The notes below the pieces were generated by a model. The model worked only from the letters and a program-made list of their open reading frames with translations, searched no databases and was not told the DNA's origin. Both the position numbers and the translations under genes were made by a program. From NCBI GenBank assembly GCA_050011895.1, contig JBEKIF010000002.1, forward strand, positions 62,001 through 126,000: a stretch of DNA of 64,000 nt, written 5' to 3'. Below are positions 28,681 through 36,902 of this stretch, piece after piece (the stretch's first letter is position 1; each line of letters begins with the position of its first letter). This DNA is from DATBGO01 sp050011895. GTDB lineage: Bacteria > Actinomycetota > Actinomycetes > Streptosporangiales > Streptosporangiaceae.

Positions 28681-28932
28681 GAATCCTCGCGTGACGTGGC
28701 ATTCACTCCGTCGCATATGCAACGCGTTACCCCATCGTGGTGTTCCCGCGGCACGGGTCATCGCGGAGTGTGAAGCGACAGCCATAGAGCCGGCTAGGTC
28801 AGCGAGCCGACGCTTATCATGCCATCCGCCCCTGCGACCGCGAGGCTGGATCGGCAAACTGGCTCGCTGTCACAGTACCTGGATGAGGCCGGCTAGTGAC
28901 CAACTAGACAAATCAGATCGTTCAGGGTCACC

Positions 28933-29613
28933 ATGGGCAGCATGTCGGCATCGGACGCGGCACCGCTGCCCCGGCTGGGCGAGGTTTTCTTCGATGTCAG
29001 GGGGAGCGCCAGGAGCCTGAGGCTGAGCTGGTATGCGGACACCGGCGTCGCGGTGTTCAGCATCTGGCAGGCGGGTACCTGCACGGGCACCTTCCGGCTG
29101 CCCATGGCTGACCTGCAAAGGATGATCGAGACGCTTCGCCAGGGACCTGGCGGCCGCCGGGCGCCCGGCCAGCCCGCCACGGAGCCCGGGTACGGCCCGG
29201 AGCCCGGGTACGGCCCGGAGCCCGGGTACGGGTGGGACGGCCAGGATGCCGCACCGCCCGGCTGCGCGAGTGGCGAGGACTCCGGCGGGTACCCGGCCAG
29301 CGCAGGCCCCCTCGGCTACCGCGACGACTACCGACGCGATTACACCGGCCAGCGCACCCAGGCGCATTACCTGCCCGCCGCGCCCGGGCCCGGCTACGAG
29401 GCTGAATCTGACTACCGCAGCGATTACGCCGGGGCGCGCACTCAGGCGCATTACCTGCCCGCTCCGGCCGCCGGGTCCGGCTACGAGCCTGAATCCTCCG
29501 GAACAGCCGCTGTTTCCTGGGCGGATAACGGCGAAACCGTTCCCGGCCCCGGCCGTCCTGGCGGGCCTCCGGAATCCTTCCCGTACGGGCCGCCTGACGT
29601 GCCTGAGCGGTAA
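28933..29613 (+). CDS. Conserved actinobacterial protein with Tyr-rich repeat tail
   Basis: The product is 226 aa. Residues 10-75 form a compact domain (EVFFDVRGSARSLRLSW, VFSIWQAGTCTGTFRLP) that I recognise as conserved among actinomycetes without a known function. The tail is disordered and repetitive: three EPGYG units near residue 85, then two copies of a block ending TQAHYLPA separated by about 36 residues. Repeated DYxxDY elements make it Tyr-rich. ATG 28933 lacks a strong ribosome-binding site; ATG 28942 is possible. It stands alone, divergent from the WhiB-like gene. Confidence 0.75.
   Translation: MGSMSASDAAPLPRLGEVFFDVRGSARSLRLSWYADTGVAVFSIWQAGTCTGTFRLPMADLQRMIETLRQGPGGRRAPGQPATEPGYGPEPGYGPEPGYGWDGQDAAPPGCASGEDSGGYPASAGPLGYRDDYRRDYTGQRTQAHYLPAAPGPGYEAESDYRSDYAGARTQAHYLPAPAAGSGYEPESSGTAAVSWADNGETVPGPGRPGGPPESFPYGPPDVPER
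29182..29230. repeat. 18-bp tandem repeat inside the Tyr-rich protein gene
   Basis: The unit GAGCCCGGGTACGGCCCG occurs at 29182-29199 and 29200-29217, with a partial third copy to 29230. The frame is kept, giving the EPGYGP repeats. Confidence 0.9.
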
Positions 29614-29775
29614 CGGCGCAGCGCGCGCGAAGGCTGATTCGCCGTTAGGCCGGCCCTTCGGATGGCCTGGTCGCCGGATGGACGCTCAAACACTTCCTCA
29701 GGAACGTTGCCAGGGTGCCGTTAGAGGTTCCTGATGCGTGGGGATATATTTGCCTCGGGGGAAGGGGGACCACAA

Positions 29776-30114
29776 GTGGCCCAGAAAGTCTCTGTCACAT
29801 TCGCATGTGACTACGACGAGAAAGAGATTCCGGACGGCGAGCACATGACACGTGCGTTCAGCCTCGACGGCCGGGACTATGAGATCGACCTATGCGAGAA
29901 GCACAGCCAGAAGTTCGACGAGGCTGTGAAGCGGTTTGCGGACAAGGCTCGCAAGGTGAGCAACCGCATGCCGCGGCCGAAACGCAGAACGGCGGCGCAT
30001 CGCCAGCGGAGCGCCGACATTCGCGCGTGGGCTAAGCGCAGCGGGATCGAGGTAAGCGATCGCGGCCGGATTCCGGCGCAGGTCATCGAGAAGTACGATG
30101 CCAGCCACCGATAG
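29776..30114 (+). CDS. Lsr2-like nucleoid-associated protein
   Basis: The product is 112 aa. It opens AQKVSVTFACDYDE as in Lsr2, has the dimerisation strand DGRDYEIDLCEKHSQKF, and ends with the Lsr2 DNA-binding domain: SADIRAWAKRSGIEVSDRGRIPAQVIEKY, in which RGR inserts in the AT-rich minor groove. Lsr2 silences horizontally acquired AT-rich DNA. The linker and N-domain deviate from standard Lsr2 (two Cys, and KEIPDGEHMTRA in place of the usual Asp/Gly loop), so this may be a paralogue. The ORF could begin at 29734, but GTG 29776 has GGAAGGGGGAC upstream and matches the family start. Confidence 0.88.
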   Translation: MAQKVSVTFACDYDEKEIPDGEHMTRAFSLDGRDYEIDLCEKHSQKFDEAVKRFADKARKVSNRMPRPKRRTAAHRQRSADIRAWAKRSGIEVSDRGRIPAQVIEKYDASHR

Positions 30115-30296
30115 GGTGCGCGGTTGAAGAGCGTCTGGCGGACGGCGATGCAGAGTGGCGCGCCGCAGGAGTTCCGGGGCCGCAGCCGGTAGCTGCGGCG
30201 GGCGACGGGCCTTGACCGGGCAGCCACGCCGCTGCCCTTCCGATCACGGCAATCAGCAAGCTGCCGAGCACGACCAGGGCATACGATGCCTGGAAC

Positions 30297-30335
30297 GCGT
30301 GATCCCGGGGGCTCGCCGAGCCCCCGGGATCACGC
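30297..30335. terminator. Perfect 18-bp stem hairpin
   Basis: The arms 30297-30314 and 30318-30335 are exact reverse complements around a three-base GCC loop; each arm contains GATCCCGGGGGCTC or its complement. It lies between the lsr2-like gene (+) and the decayed SatP gene (-) and can terminate both. The stretch 30115-30296 before it has no gene I can support. Confidence 0.85.
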
Positions 30336-30360
30336 CGGAACGACCTCGGGCCGCTCCGGG

Positions 30361-30450
30361 CTGAGCCTCACAGAGCTGAGCCCCGCACGGCTGAGCCTCA
30401 CAAAGCTGAGCCCCGCACAGCCGAGCCTCACATAGCCGAGCCTCCGAACC
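30361..30450. repeat. 30-bp tandem repeat built from 15-bp half units
   Basis: Three 30-bp units (30361-30390, 30391-30420, 30421-30450) each split into two related 15-mers, such as CTGAGCCTCACAGAG and CTGAGCCCCGCACGG. The third unit is diverged. The array covers the 3' end of the SatP pseudogene. Confidence 0.88.
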
Positions 30451-30875
30451 TGCCGAATGGCTTGCCGAGCGGCAGCACCTGGCGGCCCGTCAGGCCGGCG
30501 GCCAGCAGGCCAGCAGGCCAGCCGAGGCATACCAGGCCACCACGGCGGTCAGGATGCCGATATAGCCGCCCACCTTGCTGATATTGGCGTTCCCGTCGAA
30601 GCCGCCGATGAACAAGACGATCTCGGTGAGAATCCCGATCCAGAACCCGCCGTAGCTGCCGAACGCGGTGGCCCCGAATACGTTCCCGTTGCGGAACTCC
30701 CACATCCCCGCGAGGAGCTGAACGAGGCCGCCGTAGGCAAAGGCGTAACCGCGGAAGGCAAGGCCGCTGGCATTCTTCATCAATCCGGCGTTGGTCACCG
30801 AGAGCAGGACGGTGGTGAGGGCGAATGCTGCCAGCCCCAGCGGCGCCGGATCGGCAAATAGTACAGAGAGGCCAT
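30428..30875 (-). pseudogene. Decayed acetate permease (SatP/GPR1-FUN34-YaaH family)
   Basis: The central frame encodes ADPAPLGLAAFALTTVLLS, NASGLAFRGYAFAYGGLVQLLAGMWEF and GATAFGSYGGFWIGI, all SatP landmarks. Three lesions are visible. (1) The best start, ATG 30875 with AAGGGAAGG upstream, is one frame off the conserved N-terminus, and the matching frame has no ATG or GTG before GTG 30798, which would cut into helix 1. (2) Helix 3 runs directly into FIGGFDGNANISKVGGY, so roughly 40-45 residues of the usual six-helix protein are missing. (3) The conserved tail GRQVLPLGKPFG is in another frame, ending at 30428. Total span is 448 bp against about 600 in intact genes. Confidence 0.75.
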
Positions 30876-30974
30876 AAGCGGACCTTCCCTTATCTTCACA
30901 ACTGGCACACCAGCACCAGGCGGAAGATCTTCCCTGCGCGTAACTCTGTCGCCGCTCTTTCGGGAGACCCAGTT

Positions 30975-31949
30975 TCAGCGTTCTGCCGCGCCCCGGCGCG
31001 GTGTCAGGGCGCGTCGTGCGGCGCGGCGCGGCGCTGGTGATCCGGCCGCCGTGCGCGCCGCGAACCGGGCCAGCGCCTCTCCGTAGATCTCATCCGGATC
31101 CAGCCTGCGCAGTTCCTCGGCCAGCAGTTCGGCGATCTCCCTGCGGTGCAGGGCAACCCGCCGCTCTGGCTGTCCCGGGCGGCTGAGCGTGGCGGTCCGC
31201 CCGTCCGGCCTGGAGATGGTGATGTCTCCGTCAGTCACCAGGAACTTCACCTCGGTGATGCCCGGGCCACCGGAGACATCCCGCTCGAAGTCGGGCCCGA
31301 GCCGGTCCGACAGCCACGCCGCTAGCAGGTCAGCGGTCGGGTTGCCGGACTCCGCGGATACATCCCCGCCGGTGATCTCGCCGTGTGGCTGGTCCAGTGT
31401 CGCGGCCAGCAGCGACCGCCACGTCGTCGCCCGGGTCCAGCTCAGGTCGGTGTCGCCGGGCCGGTAACCGGCAGCGAGGGTGGCCAGCGCCGCTGCGGGC
31501 GCGGCCGCCGTCGCGGCGTCGGTGACCCTGCGCTGCGCGAGCACGCCGAGCGGATCGCTGGCCGGCACCACCGGAGCGGCCGTCGGCCACCAGGTGACTA
31601 CCGGGGTGTCGGGAACGAGCAGCGGCACGACCACGGAATCGGCGTGCGCGCCCATCGGCCCGTACAGGCGCAGCAGCACCGTCTGGCCAGGTGCGCCTTC
31701 ACCAGTCCTGATCTCGGCATCGAGCCGCGAGGCGGCGGCGGGATTCCTGGCGATCACGCCGAGCACCCGGCACGGATGCTCGCGGCCCGCCTGGTTAGCG
31801 GCGCGGATCGCATCGTGCTGGCCTGCTTCGTCGGTCATGATGATCAGGTTCAGCACGACGCCGGTGGTCGGGCCGCCCAGCTGATCCCTCGCCCGGGTCA
31901 GCGCCTCCTCGATGGCGCGGGTCGTGGTGTCGGTGATGTCGATCAGCAT
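30975..31949 (-). CDS. opcA: Glucose-6-phosphate dehydrogenase assembly protein OpcA
   Basis: The product is 324 aa. OpcA is an allosteric activator of Zwf in actinobacteria and cyanobacteria. It opens MLIDITDTTTRAIEEALTRARDQLG, with VLNLIIMTDEAG, LLRLYGPMGAHADSVVVPLLVPDTPVVTWWP and a late FERDVSGGPGITEVKFLVTDGDITISRPDG block typical of the family. ATG 31949 has GGAGGGA upstream and replaces the ORF's distal start. It follows zwf on the same strand with a 58-base gap. Confidence 0.95.
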   Translation of the reverse strand: MLIDITDTTTRAIEEALTRARDQLGGPTTGVVLNLIIMTDEAGQHDAIRAANQAGREHPCRVLGVIARNPAAASRLDAEIRTGEGAPGQTVLLRLYGPMGAHADSVVVPLLVPDTPVVTWWPTAAPVVPASDPLGVLAQRRVTDAATAAAPAAALATLAAGYRPGDTDLSWTRATTWRSLLAATLDQPHGEITGGDVSAESGNPTADLLAAWLSDRLGPDFERDVSGGPGITEVKFLVTDGDITISRPDGRTATLSRPGQPERRVALHRREIAELLAEELRRLDPDEIYGEALARFAARTAAGSPAPRRAARRALTPRRGAAER

Positions 31950-32007
31950 GGCGGTCCCTCCATGTCGGCGCCGGGCGCGGGCGGCACGGTCGCGCTGCGC
32001 GGTCGGG

Positions 32008-33561
32008 CTAGAGCCGGCGCCAGACCCGGCCGTCGCGGGCGAGCAGCTCGTCAGCGCTAGCCGGGCCCTGGGTGCCGGCCGCATACTGGTCTGGCTTCAG
32101 GTGGCTGGCCCAGAACTCCTCGATCGGGTCCAGGATCCGCCAGGAGAGCTCCACCTCCTGCTGCCGCGGGAACAGCGGCGGGTCGCCGACCAGCACGTCG
32201 AGCAGCAGCCGCTCGTATGCCTCAGGACTCGACTCGGTGAACGACTCGCCGTAGGCGAAGTCCATGTTCACGTCCCTGACCTCCATGGCCGAGCCGGGCA
32301 CCTTCGAGCCGAACCGCACGGTGATGCCCTCGTCCGGCTGGATCCGGATCACCAGCGCGTTCTGGCCGAGTTCCTCGGTATCGGTGGCGGCGAACGGCAG
32401 GTGCGGCGCCCGCTGGAAGATCACCGCTATCTCGGTCATCCGGCTCGGCAGCCGCTTGCCGGTACGCAGGTAGAACGGCACCCCGGCCCACCGCCTGGTG
32501 TCGACGGTCAGCCGCACCGCCGCGTACGTCTCGGTGATCGAGTCCGGCGGGATGCCGTCCTCCTCAAGGAAGCCGCGGACCTCGACGCCGCCCTGCCAGC
32601 CCGCCGCATACTGGCCGCGGGCCGTACCGGTCCCGAGATCGCCGGGGATCCTGACCGCCGACAGCGCCTTCTCCTTCTCGGCCCGGAGCGAGTCCGCGTC
32701 GAAGTTGAGCGGCTCCTCCATCGCGGTCAGCGCGAGCAGCTGCAGCAGGTGGTTCTGGATGACGTCCCTGGCCGCGCCGATCCCGTCGTAATAGCCCGCC
32801 CGGCCGCCGATGCCGATGTCTTCGGCCATCGATATCTGCACGTGGTCCACGTAGCCGCGGTTCCAGATCGGCTCCCACATCGTGTTGGCAAAGCGCAGCG
32901 CCAGGAGGTTCTGGACGGTTTCCTTGCCCAGGTAGTGGTCGATGCGGAAGACCGCGTGCGCGGGGAACACCGCATCCAGCATCGAGTTGAGCTCGCGGGC
33001 GCTGGCCAGGTCGTGGCCGAACGGCTTCTCGATCACCACCCGGCGCCAGGACTGCGGCTGGTCAGGCCTGGCCGGCGCCGGGGCCCGGGACAGGCCGGAC
33101 CGCTTCAGCTGCTGGACGACGACGGGGAACGCCTTCGGCGGGATGGAGAGGTAGAACGCATAGTTGCCGCCCGTGCCGCGCTCGGCGTCGAGATCCGCCA
33201 CGGTCTGGGCGAGCAGGTCGAACGCGGCGTCATCGTCGAACTCGCCGGGCACGAACCTGACGCCCTCGCTGACCTGCTGCCAGACCGCATCCCGGAACGG
33301 CGTGCGCGCGTGCGCCTTGACCGCGTTATAGGTCAGCTGGGCGAAATCATCGTCCGCCCAGTCCCGCCTGGCGAATCCGACCAGCGAGAATCCGGGCGGC
33401 AGCAGGCCCCTGTTGGCCAGGTCATAAATGGCCGGCAGCAGTTTCTTGCTGGCCAGGTCCCCGGTGACGCCGAACAGGACGAGCACGCACGGGCCCGCGA
33501 CCCGCGGGATCCTGCGGTCGCGCGGGTCGCGGAGCGGATTAGGCGGCAGGTCAGGACTCAT
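32008..33561 (-). CDS. zwf: Glucose-6-phosphate 1-dehydrogenase
   Basis: NADP-linked first step of the oxidative pentose phosphate pathway, 517 aa. The coenzyme motif VLFGVTGDLASKKLLPAIYDL is near residue 28; the substrate-binding signature RIDHYLGKETVQNLLALRF contains the catalytic Asp-His and Lys. C-terminal blocks such as FYLRTGKRL are intact. The start overlaps the tal stop by 11 bases, so the two are translationally linked. With OpcA and Tal it forms a pentose-phosphate operon; transketolase and 6-phosphogluconolactonase, often in this cluster, are absent from the window. Confidence 0.97.
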   Translation of the reverse strand: MSPDLPPNPLRDPRDRRIPRVAGPCVLVLFGVTGDLASKKLLPAIYDLANRGLLPPGFSLVGFARRDWADDDFAQLTYNAVKAHARTPFRDAVWQQVSEGVRFVPGEFDDDAAFDLLAQTVADLDAERGTGGNYAFYLSIPPKAFPVVVQQLKRSGLSRAPAPARPDQPQSWRRVVIEKPFGHDLASARELNSMLDAVFPAHAVFRIDHYLGKETVQNLLALRFANTMWEPIWNRGYVDHVQISMAEDIGIGGRAGYYDGIGAARDVIQNHLLQLLALTAMEEPLNFDADSLRAEKEKALSAVRIPGDLGTGTARGQYAAGWQGGVEVRGFLEEDGIPPDSITETYAAVRLTVDTRRWAGVPFYLRTGKRLPSRMTEIAVIFQRAPHLPFAATDTEELGQNALVIRIQPDEGITVRFGSKVPGSAMEVRDVNMDFAYGESFTESSPEAYERLLLDVLVGDPPLFPRQQEVELSWRILDPIEEFWASHLKPDQYAAGTQGPASADELLARDGRVWRRL

Positions 33562-34687
33562 CTGCTGCCTGCCGGGTCAGCTCATTGTTGATGGTGCCCA
33601 GCAGCTCTTCCCAGGAGGCGGCGAATTTCTCGACGCCCTCGCGCTCAAGTACCTCGACGACATCGTCGTAGCCGATGCCGAGCCGCTCCAGGTCCTCGAA
33701 TACCTGGCGGGACTGCTCATAGGTGCCCGCGATCGTGTTGCCGCGCAGCTCGGCGTGGTCAGCGGTGGCGTGGATGGTCGCCTCGGGCATCGTGTTCACG
33801 GTGTGCGGGGCGACAAGCTCGGTGACGTACATGGTGTCAGGGAACGCGGGATCCTTGGTGCTGGTGGATGCCCACAGCGGGCGCTGCACCCTGGCCCCCG
33901 CCTTGTGCAGCGCCGACCACCGGGGCGAGCTCTCGTGGAACCTCTCCTCGAACAGCTCGTAGGCCAGCCGCGCGTTGGCAATCGCCGCCTTGCCGCGCAG
34001 CTCGCGCGCCTGCTCGCTACCTAGCTTGTCCAGCCTGCGGTCGACCTCGGTGTCTACCCGGCTGACAAAGAAGGACGCTACCGAGGCGATGCCGGCCAGG
34101 TCGTGCCCGGCCGCGGCCGCCTGCTCCAGGCCGGCCAGGTGGGCGTCGATCACCTGGCCGTACCGCTCCAGCGAGAAGATCAGCGTCACGTTGACGCTGA
34201 TTCCCTCGGACAGGGCCTGCGTGATCGCCGGCAGCCCGGCGAGCGTAGCCGGGATCTTGATAAACAGGTTCGGCCGGTCCACCTGCCACCACAGGGCCCG
34301 TGCCTCGGCGATGGTCTTGCCGGTGTCACCAGCGATCCGCGGGTCGACCTCGATCGAAACCCGGCCGTCGAGGCCGCCGCTGGCGTCGTAGGCCTTGCGC
34401 AGGACATCACAGGCCCAGCGGATGTCGTACGTGGTGATGGCCCGGACCGCTTCCCCGAGGTCGACGCCGCGCACCGCCAGGTCGGTCAGCTGACCGTCGT
34501 AGGCCTCGCCCTTGGCGACGGCGGTCGCGAAGATGGTCGGATTGGAGGTAACGCCGACCACGTGGAAGTCCCTGATCAGGGTCGCGAGACTCCCGGTGGA
34601 CAGCCGCTCCCTGCTGATGTCGTCGAGCCATACCGCCACGCCTGCGGCGGACAGCTGTCCCAGAGTGTCGTCGGGCCTGGTGGTCAT
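33551..34687 (-). CDS. tal: Transaldolase
   Basis: The product is 378 aa, the long actinobacterial form. Landmarks: AAGVAVWLDDISRERLSTGSL, GVTSNPTIFATAV, YDIRWACDVLR, SIEVDPRIAGDT, the Schiff-base lysine in NLFIKIPATLAGLPAI, and NVTLIFSLERYG. It exchanges three-carbon units between sedoheptulose-7-phosphate and glyceraldehyde-3-phosphate. It leads the tal-zwf-opcA run on the minus strand. The usual upstream tkt gene is missing, and ctaA comes next. Confidence 0.96.
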   Translation of the reverse strand: MTTRPDDTLGQLSAAGVAVWLDDISRERLSTGSLATLIRDFHVVGVTSNPTIFATAVAKGEAYDGQLTDLAVRGVDLGEAVRAITTYDIRWACDVLRKAYDASGGLDGRVSIEVDPRIAGDTGKTIAEARALWWQVDRPNLFIKIPATLAGLPAITQALSEGISVNVTLIFSLERYGQVIDAHLAGLEQAAAAGHDLAGIASVASFFVSRVDTEVDRRLDKLGSEQARELRGKAAIANARLAYELFEERFHESSPRWSALHKAGARVQRPLWASTSTKDPAFPDTMYVTELVAPHTVNTMPEATIHATADHAELRGNTIAGTYEQSRQVFEDLERLGIGYDDVVEVLEREGVEKFAASWEELLGTINNELTRQAADES

Positions 34688-34781
34688 GACATCTCCTTCG
34701 TTGAGGTCAGTTGCCTGCGGCTGAGCTCATCGGCTCGCTCGTCGCGGCACCCGAAATTGACCCTATCCCGGAGCGCCGGTC

Positions 34782-35819
34782 CTAATCGGCGACCGCGGGC
34801 CGGACGGGGTCAGGCAGCAGATCGAGTTGCTCGAGCGCGGAGCCGCGGTCGCGGAGCGCGAAGATCAGCCAGAGTGCGGTGACCCAGATCGCCGTAGCGC
34901 CGGCGACGTGCACCCAGACCAGCCCGGCCGGCAGTCCGCTGAAGTACTGGCCGTAGCCGATGCTGCCCTGCACGCCGAGCAGCACCACAAACAGCCAGCC
35001 GAGCCGGACCGCCCGGGCGGGCGCGGCGGTCAGCCGCAGGGCCAGCACTAGCGCGATCGCGAGCCCGCCGAGCAGCCAGCCGATGTCGGCGTGCAGCTGG
35101 GTCACGGCGGACAACTTCAAGTGGTACCTGGCCACCGAGGCGGCTCCGGCCAGCGGGCCGGTGCCGGTGACCACCGTGCCTGCCGCGAGCATGACCGCCA
35201 CGACGCCCAGCACGCCGAACGCGAACAGCCGCAGCTCCGGCCGCACCAGCGACGTGGCGGGCGCGGTGGATTCGGTGCAGCGCACCTGCAAGGCGACAGC
35301 AGCCGCGACCACCGCGATCGAGAGCAGGAAGTGCACCGAGACCCAGACCGGGTTCAGCTTGGTCAGCACCACGACGCCGCCGATAGCTGCCTGGGCAACG
35401 ATCCCGGCAGGCTGCGCCGACGCCAGCCAGACCAGATCGCGCCTGCGGCGGCCGCCGCCAGGCCGGTATCGCCAGGCCGCCACCCAGACCAGCACGGCGA
35501 CCGCGAAGACCGCGACGCCGACCAGCCGGTTGCTGAACTCGATCCAGCGGTGAATCAGCGGGTCGCCGGTGGTCCCGCCGGCCACGAACCCGGTCGCCGT
35601 GCATCTCGGCCAGTCCGGGCAGCCCAGGCCGGACTGGCTGAGGCGTACCCCGGCACCGGTCAGCATGATCCCGACTGCCGCCGCCGTGCCGGCCAGCGCG
35701 ATCCGGCGCATCGCGATCTCCGACGGCGCGAGCAGTACGCCGGCGTACCGGCGAGCCAGGCTGCGGCTGGCCGGGCGGTGGGCCGCAGCGGCGTCATTCG
35801 CGGCTAGGTGGGCGGGCAC
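34782..35819 (-). CDS. ctaA: Heme A synthase (COX15/CtaA)
   Basis: Membrane enzyme oxidising the C8 methyl of heme O to a formyl group for cytochrome oxidase. The product is about 345 aa with eight hydrophobic segments. The paired Cys in SGLGCPDWPRC, and heme/quinone-site His in LIHRWIEFSNRLVGV, VSVHFLLSIAVV, QLHADIGWLLGG and VWVHVAGATAIW, are all present. The start is uncertain: GTG 35819, GTG 35855 and ATG 35711 are in frame and none has a good ribosome-binding site. In many actinomycetes it lies near the tkt-tal-zwf cluster and an ABC-2 pair, as here. Confidence 0.92.
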   Translation of the reverse strand: MPAHLAANDAAAAHRPASRSLARRYAGVLLAPSEIAMRRIALAGTAAAVGIMLTGAGVRLSQSGLGCPDWPRCTATGFVAGGTTGDPLIHRWIEFSNRLVGVAVFAVAVLVWVAAWRYRPGGGRRRRDLVWLASAQPAGIVAQAAIGGVVVLTKLNPVWVSVHFLLSIAVVAAAVALQVRCTESTAPATSLVRPELRLFAFGVLGVVAVMLAAGTVVTGTGPLAGAASVARYHLKLSAVTQLHADIGWLLGGLAIALVLALRLTAAPARAVRLGWLFVVLLGVQGSIGYGQYFSGLPAGLVWVHVAGATAIWVTALWLIFALRDRGSALEQLDLLPDPVRPAVAD

Positions 35820-35881
35820 GCACCCATCGTAGGAGCGGACCGCTCCGGATGGCACGCCGGGCGGCCGGTCAGGCCAGCCCG

Positions 35882-36868
35882 CTAGCTGGCCGGCGGGGGC
35901 GGGATGACATCAGGCCCGGCGGGCTGCCGGGCGGGTTCGGATGCCGCGGATTCCGCTTTCGCGGCTGCTCGCGCCGCGGAGCCCCGTGCGGCGCCAGCGC
36001 AGGCGACCATGACGCAGCCCACCGCGGCCCACTCGCCGGCCCGGAGCGCCTGGCCGAGCAGGATCAGCCCGACCAGCGCGGCGACCGCAGGTTCCAGGCT
36101 CATCCAGATGCCGAATACGCCAGCGGGGATGCGCCGCAGCGCCTCGAGCTCGAACCGATACGGGATCACCGATGACAGCAGCCCGATCGCCGCTCCGGTG
36201 GCCAGGACCCCGGGCCGGGACAGCGCACCGTGAGCCGCGCTCAGCGCGGTAGGCGTCACCGCCAGCGCGGCCACGCCCATGGCGATCACCAGGCCTGAGG
36301 ATCCGCTGAACCGGCGGCCGGTGGCGGCGCTCAGCAGGATGTAGCCGGCCCAGGCGACCGCCGCCACCAGCGCGAAGACGATGCCGGAGATGGCCAGCCG
36401 GGTTCCGCTGTGCGGGCCGCCTTGGCCGGCTGCCTGGCTGGTGCCGCCCTGCGACAGCAGCGCGACGCCGGCCCCGGCCAGGGCCACCCAGAGCAGGTCG
36501 ACCGGGCGCCTGGAGGCGGCGACGGCTACTGCCAGCGGGCCGAGGAACTCGATGGTGACCGCGATCCCGAGCGGGATCCGGGCGAACGACTGGTAGATCG
36601 AGTAGTTCATGATGCCGAGCGTTACGCCGAAGGCGACGACCACTGCCGCATCCCGCCAGGCCCGCTCGCGCGCCATCGCCCGCAGCGCGCCGGCCAGCCC
36701 GCTGGCCCCGAAGACCGCGAGCAGCGCGGCCGCCGACCACAGTCGCAGCCCGGTGACCGCCGCCGGGGCGGCCTGGCTGAAGAGCCTGGTGGCCAGGCCG
36801 GCGCCCAGCTGAACGGAGATGATCCCGGTCAGGACGAGGGCCGATGGCGGCACCGCGTGCAGCGGCAC
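35882..36868 (-). CDS. DMT-superfamily exporter (EamA/RhtA-like)
   Basis: The product is 328 aa with about ten hydrophobic helices in two EamA repeats. AAVTGLRLWSAAALLAVFG, FGVTLGIMNYSIYQSFARIPLGIAVTIEFLGPLAVAV and LSSVIPYRFELEALRRIPAGVFGIWMSLEPAVAALVGLILLG match RhtA-type threonine/homoserine exporters. The substrate is inferred, most likely amino acids or related small molecules. It is inserted between ctaA and the ABC-2 pair, all on the minus strand. Confidence 0.9.
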   Translation of the reverse strand: MPLHAVPPSALVLTGIISVQLGAGLATRLFSQAAPAAVTGLRLWSAAALLAVFGASGLAGALRAMARERAWRDAAVVVAFGVTLGIMNYSIYQSFARIPLGIAVTIEFLGPLAVAVAASRRPVDLLWVALAGAGVALLSQGGTSQAAGQGGPHSGTRLAISGIVFALVAAVAWAGYILLSAATGRRFSGSSGLVIAMGVAALAVTPTALSAAHGALSRPGVLATGAAIGLLSSVIPYRFELEALRRIPAGVFGIWMSLEPAVAALVGLILLGQALRAGEWAAVGCVMVACAGAARGSAARAAAKAESAASEPARQPAGPDVIPPPPAS

Positions 36869-36902
36869 CGCAAGCCGGCGCCGCGGCGGCGCGGTAACGG
36901 CA

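Noticed and set aside
28672..28857. 61-aa minus-strand ORF upstream of the WhiB-like gene
   Set aside because: No ribosome-binding site, no motif, and it occupies the place of the two divergent promoters.
30330..30530. 66-aa ORF with pentapeptide-like repeats
   Set aside because: The apparent peptide repeat (AGLSxVRLS) comes from the 15-bp DNA repeat next to a pseudogene; there is no ribosome-binding site or homologous pattern.
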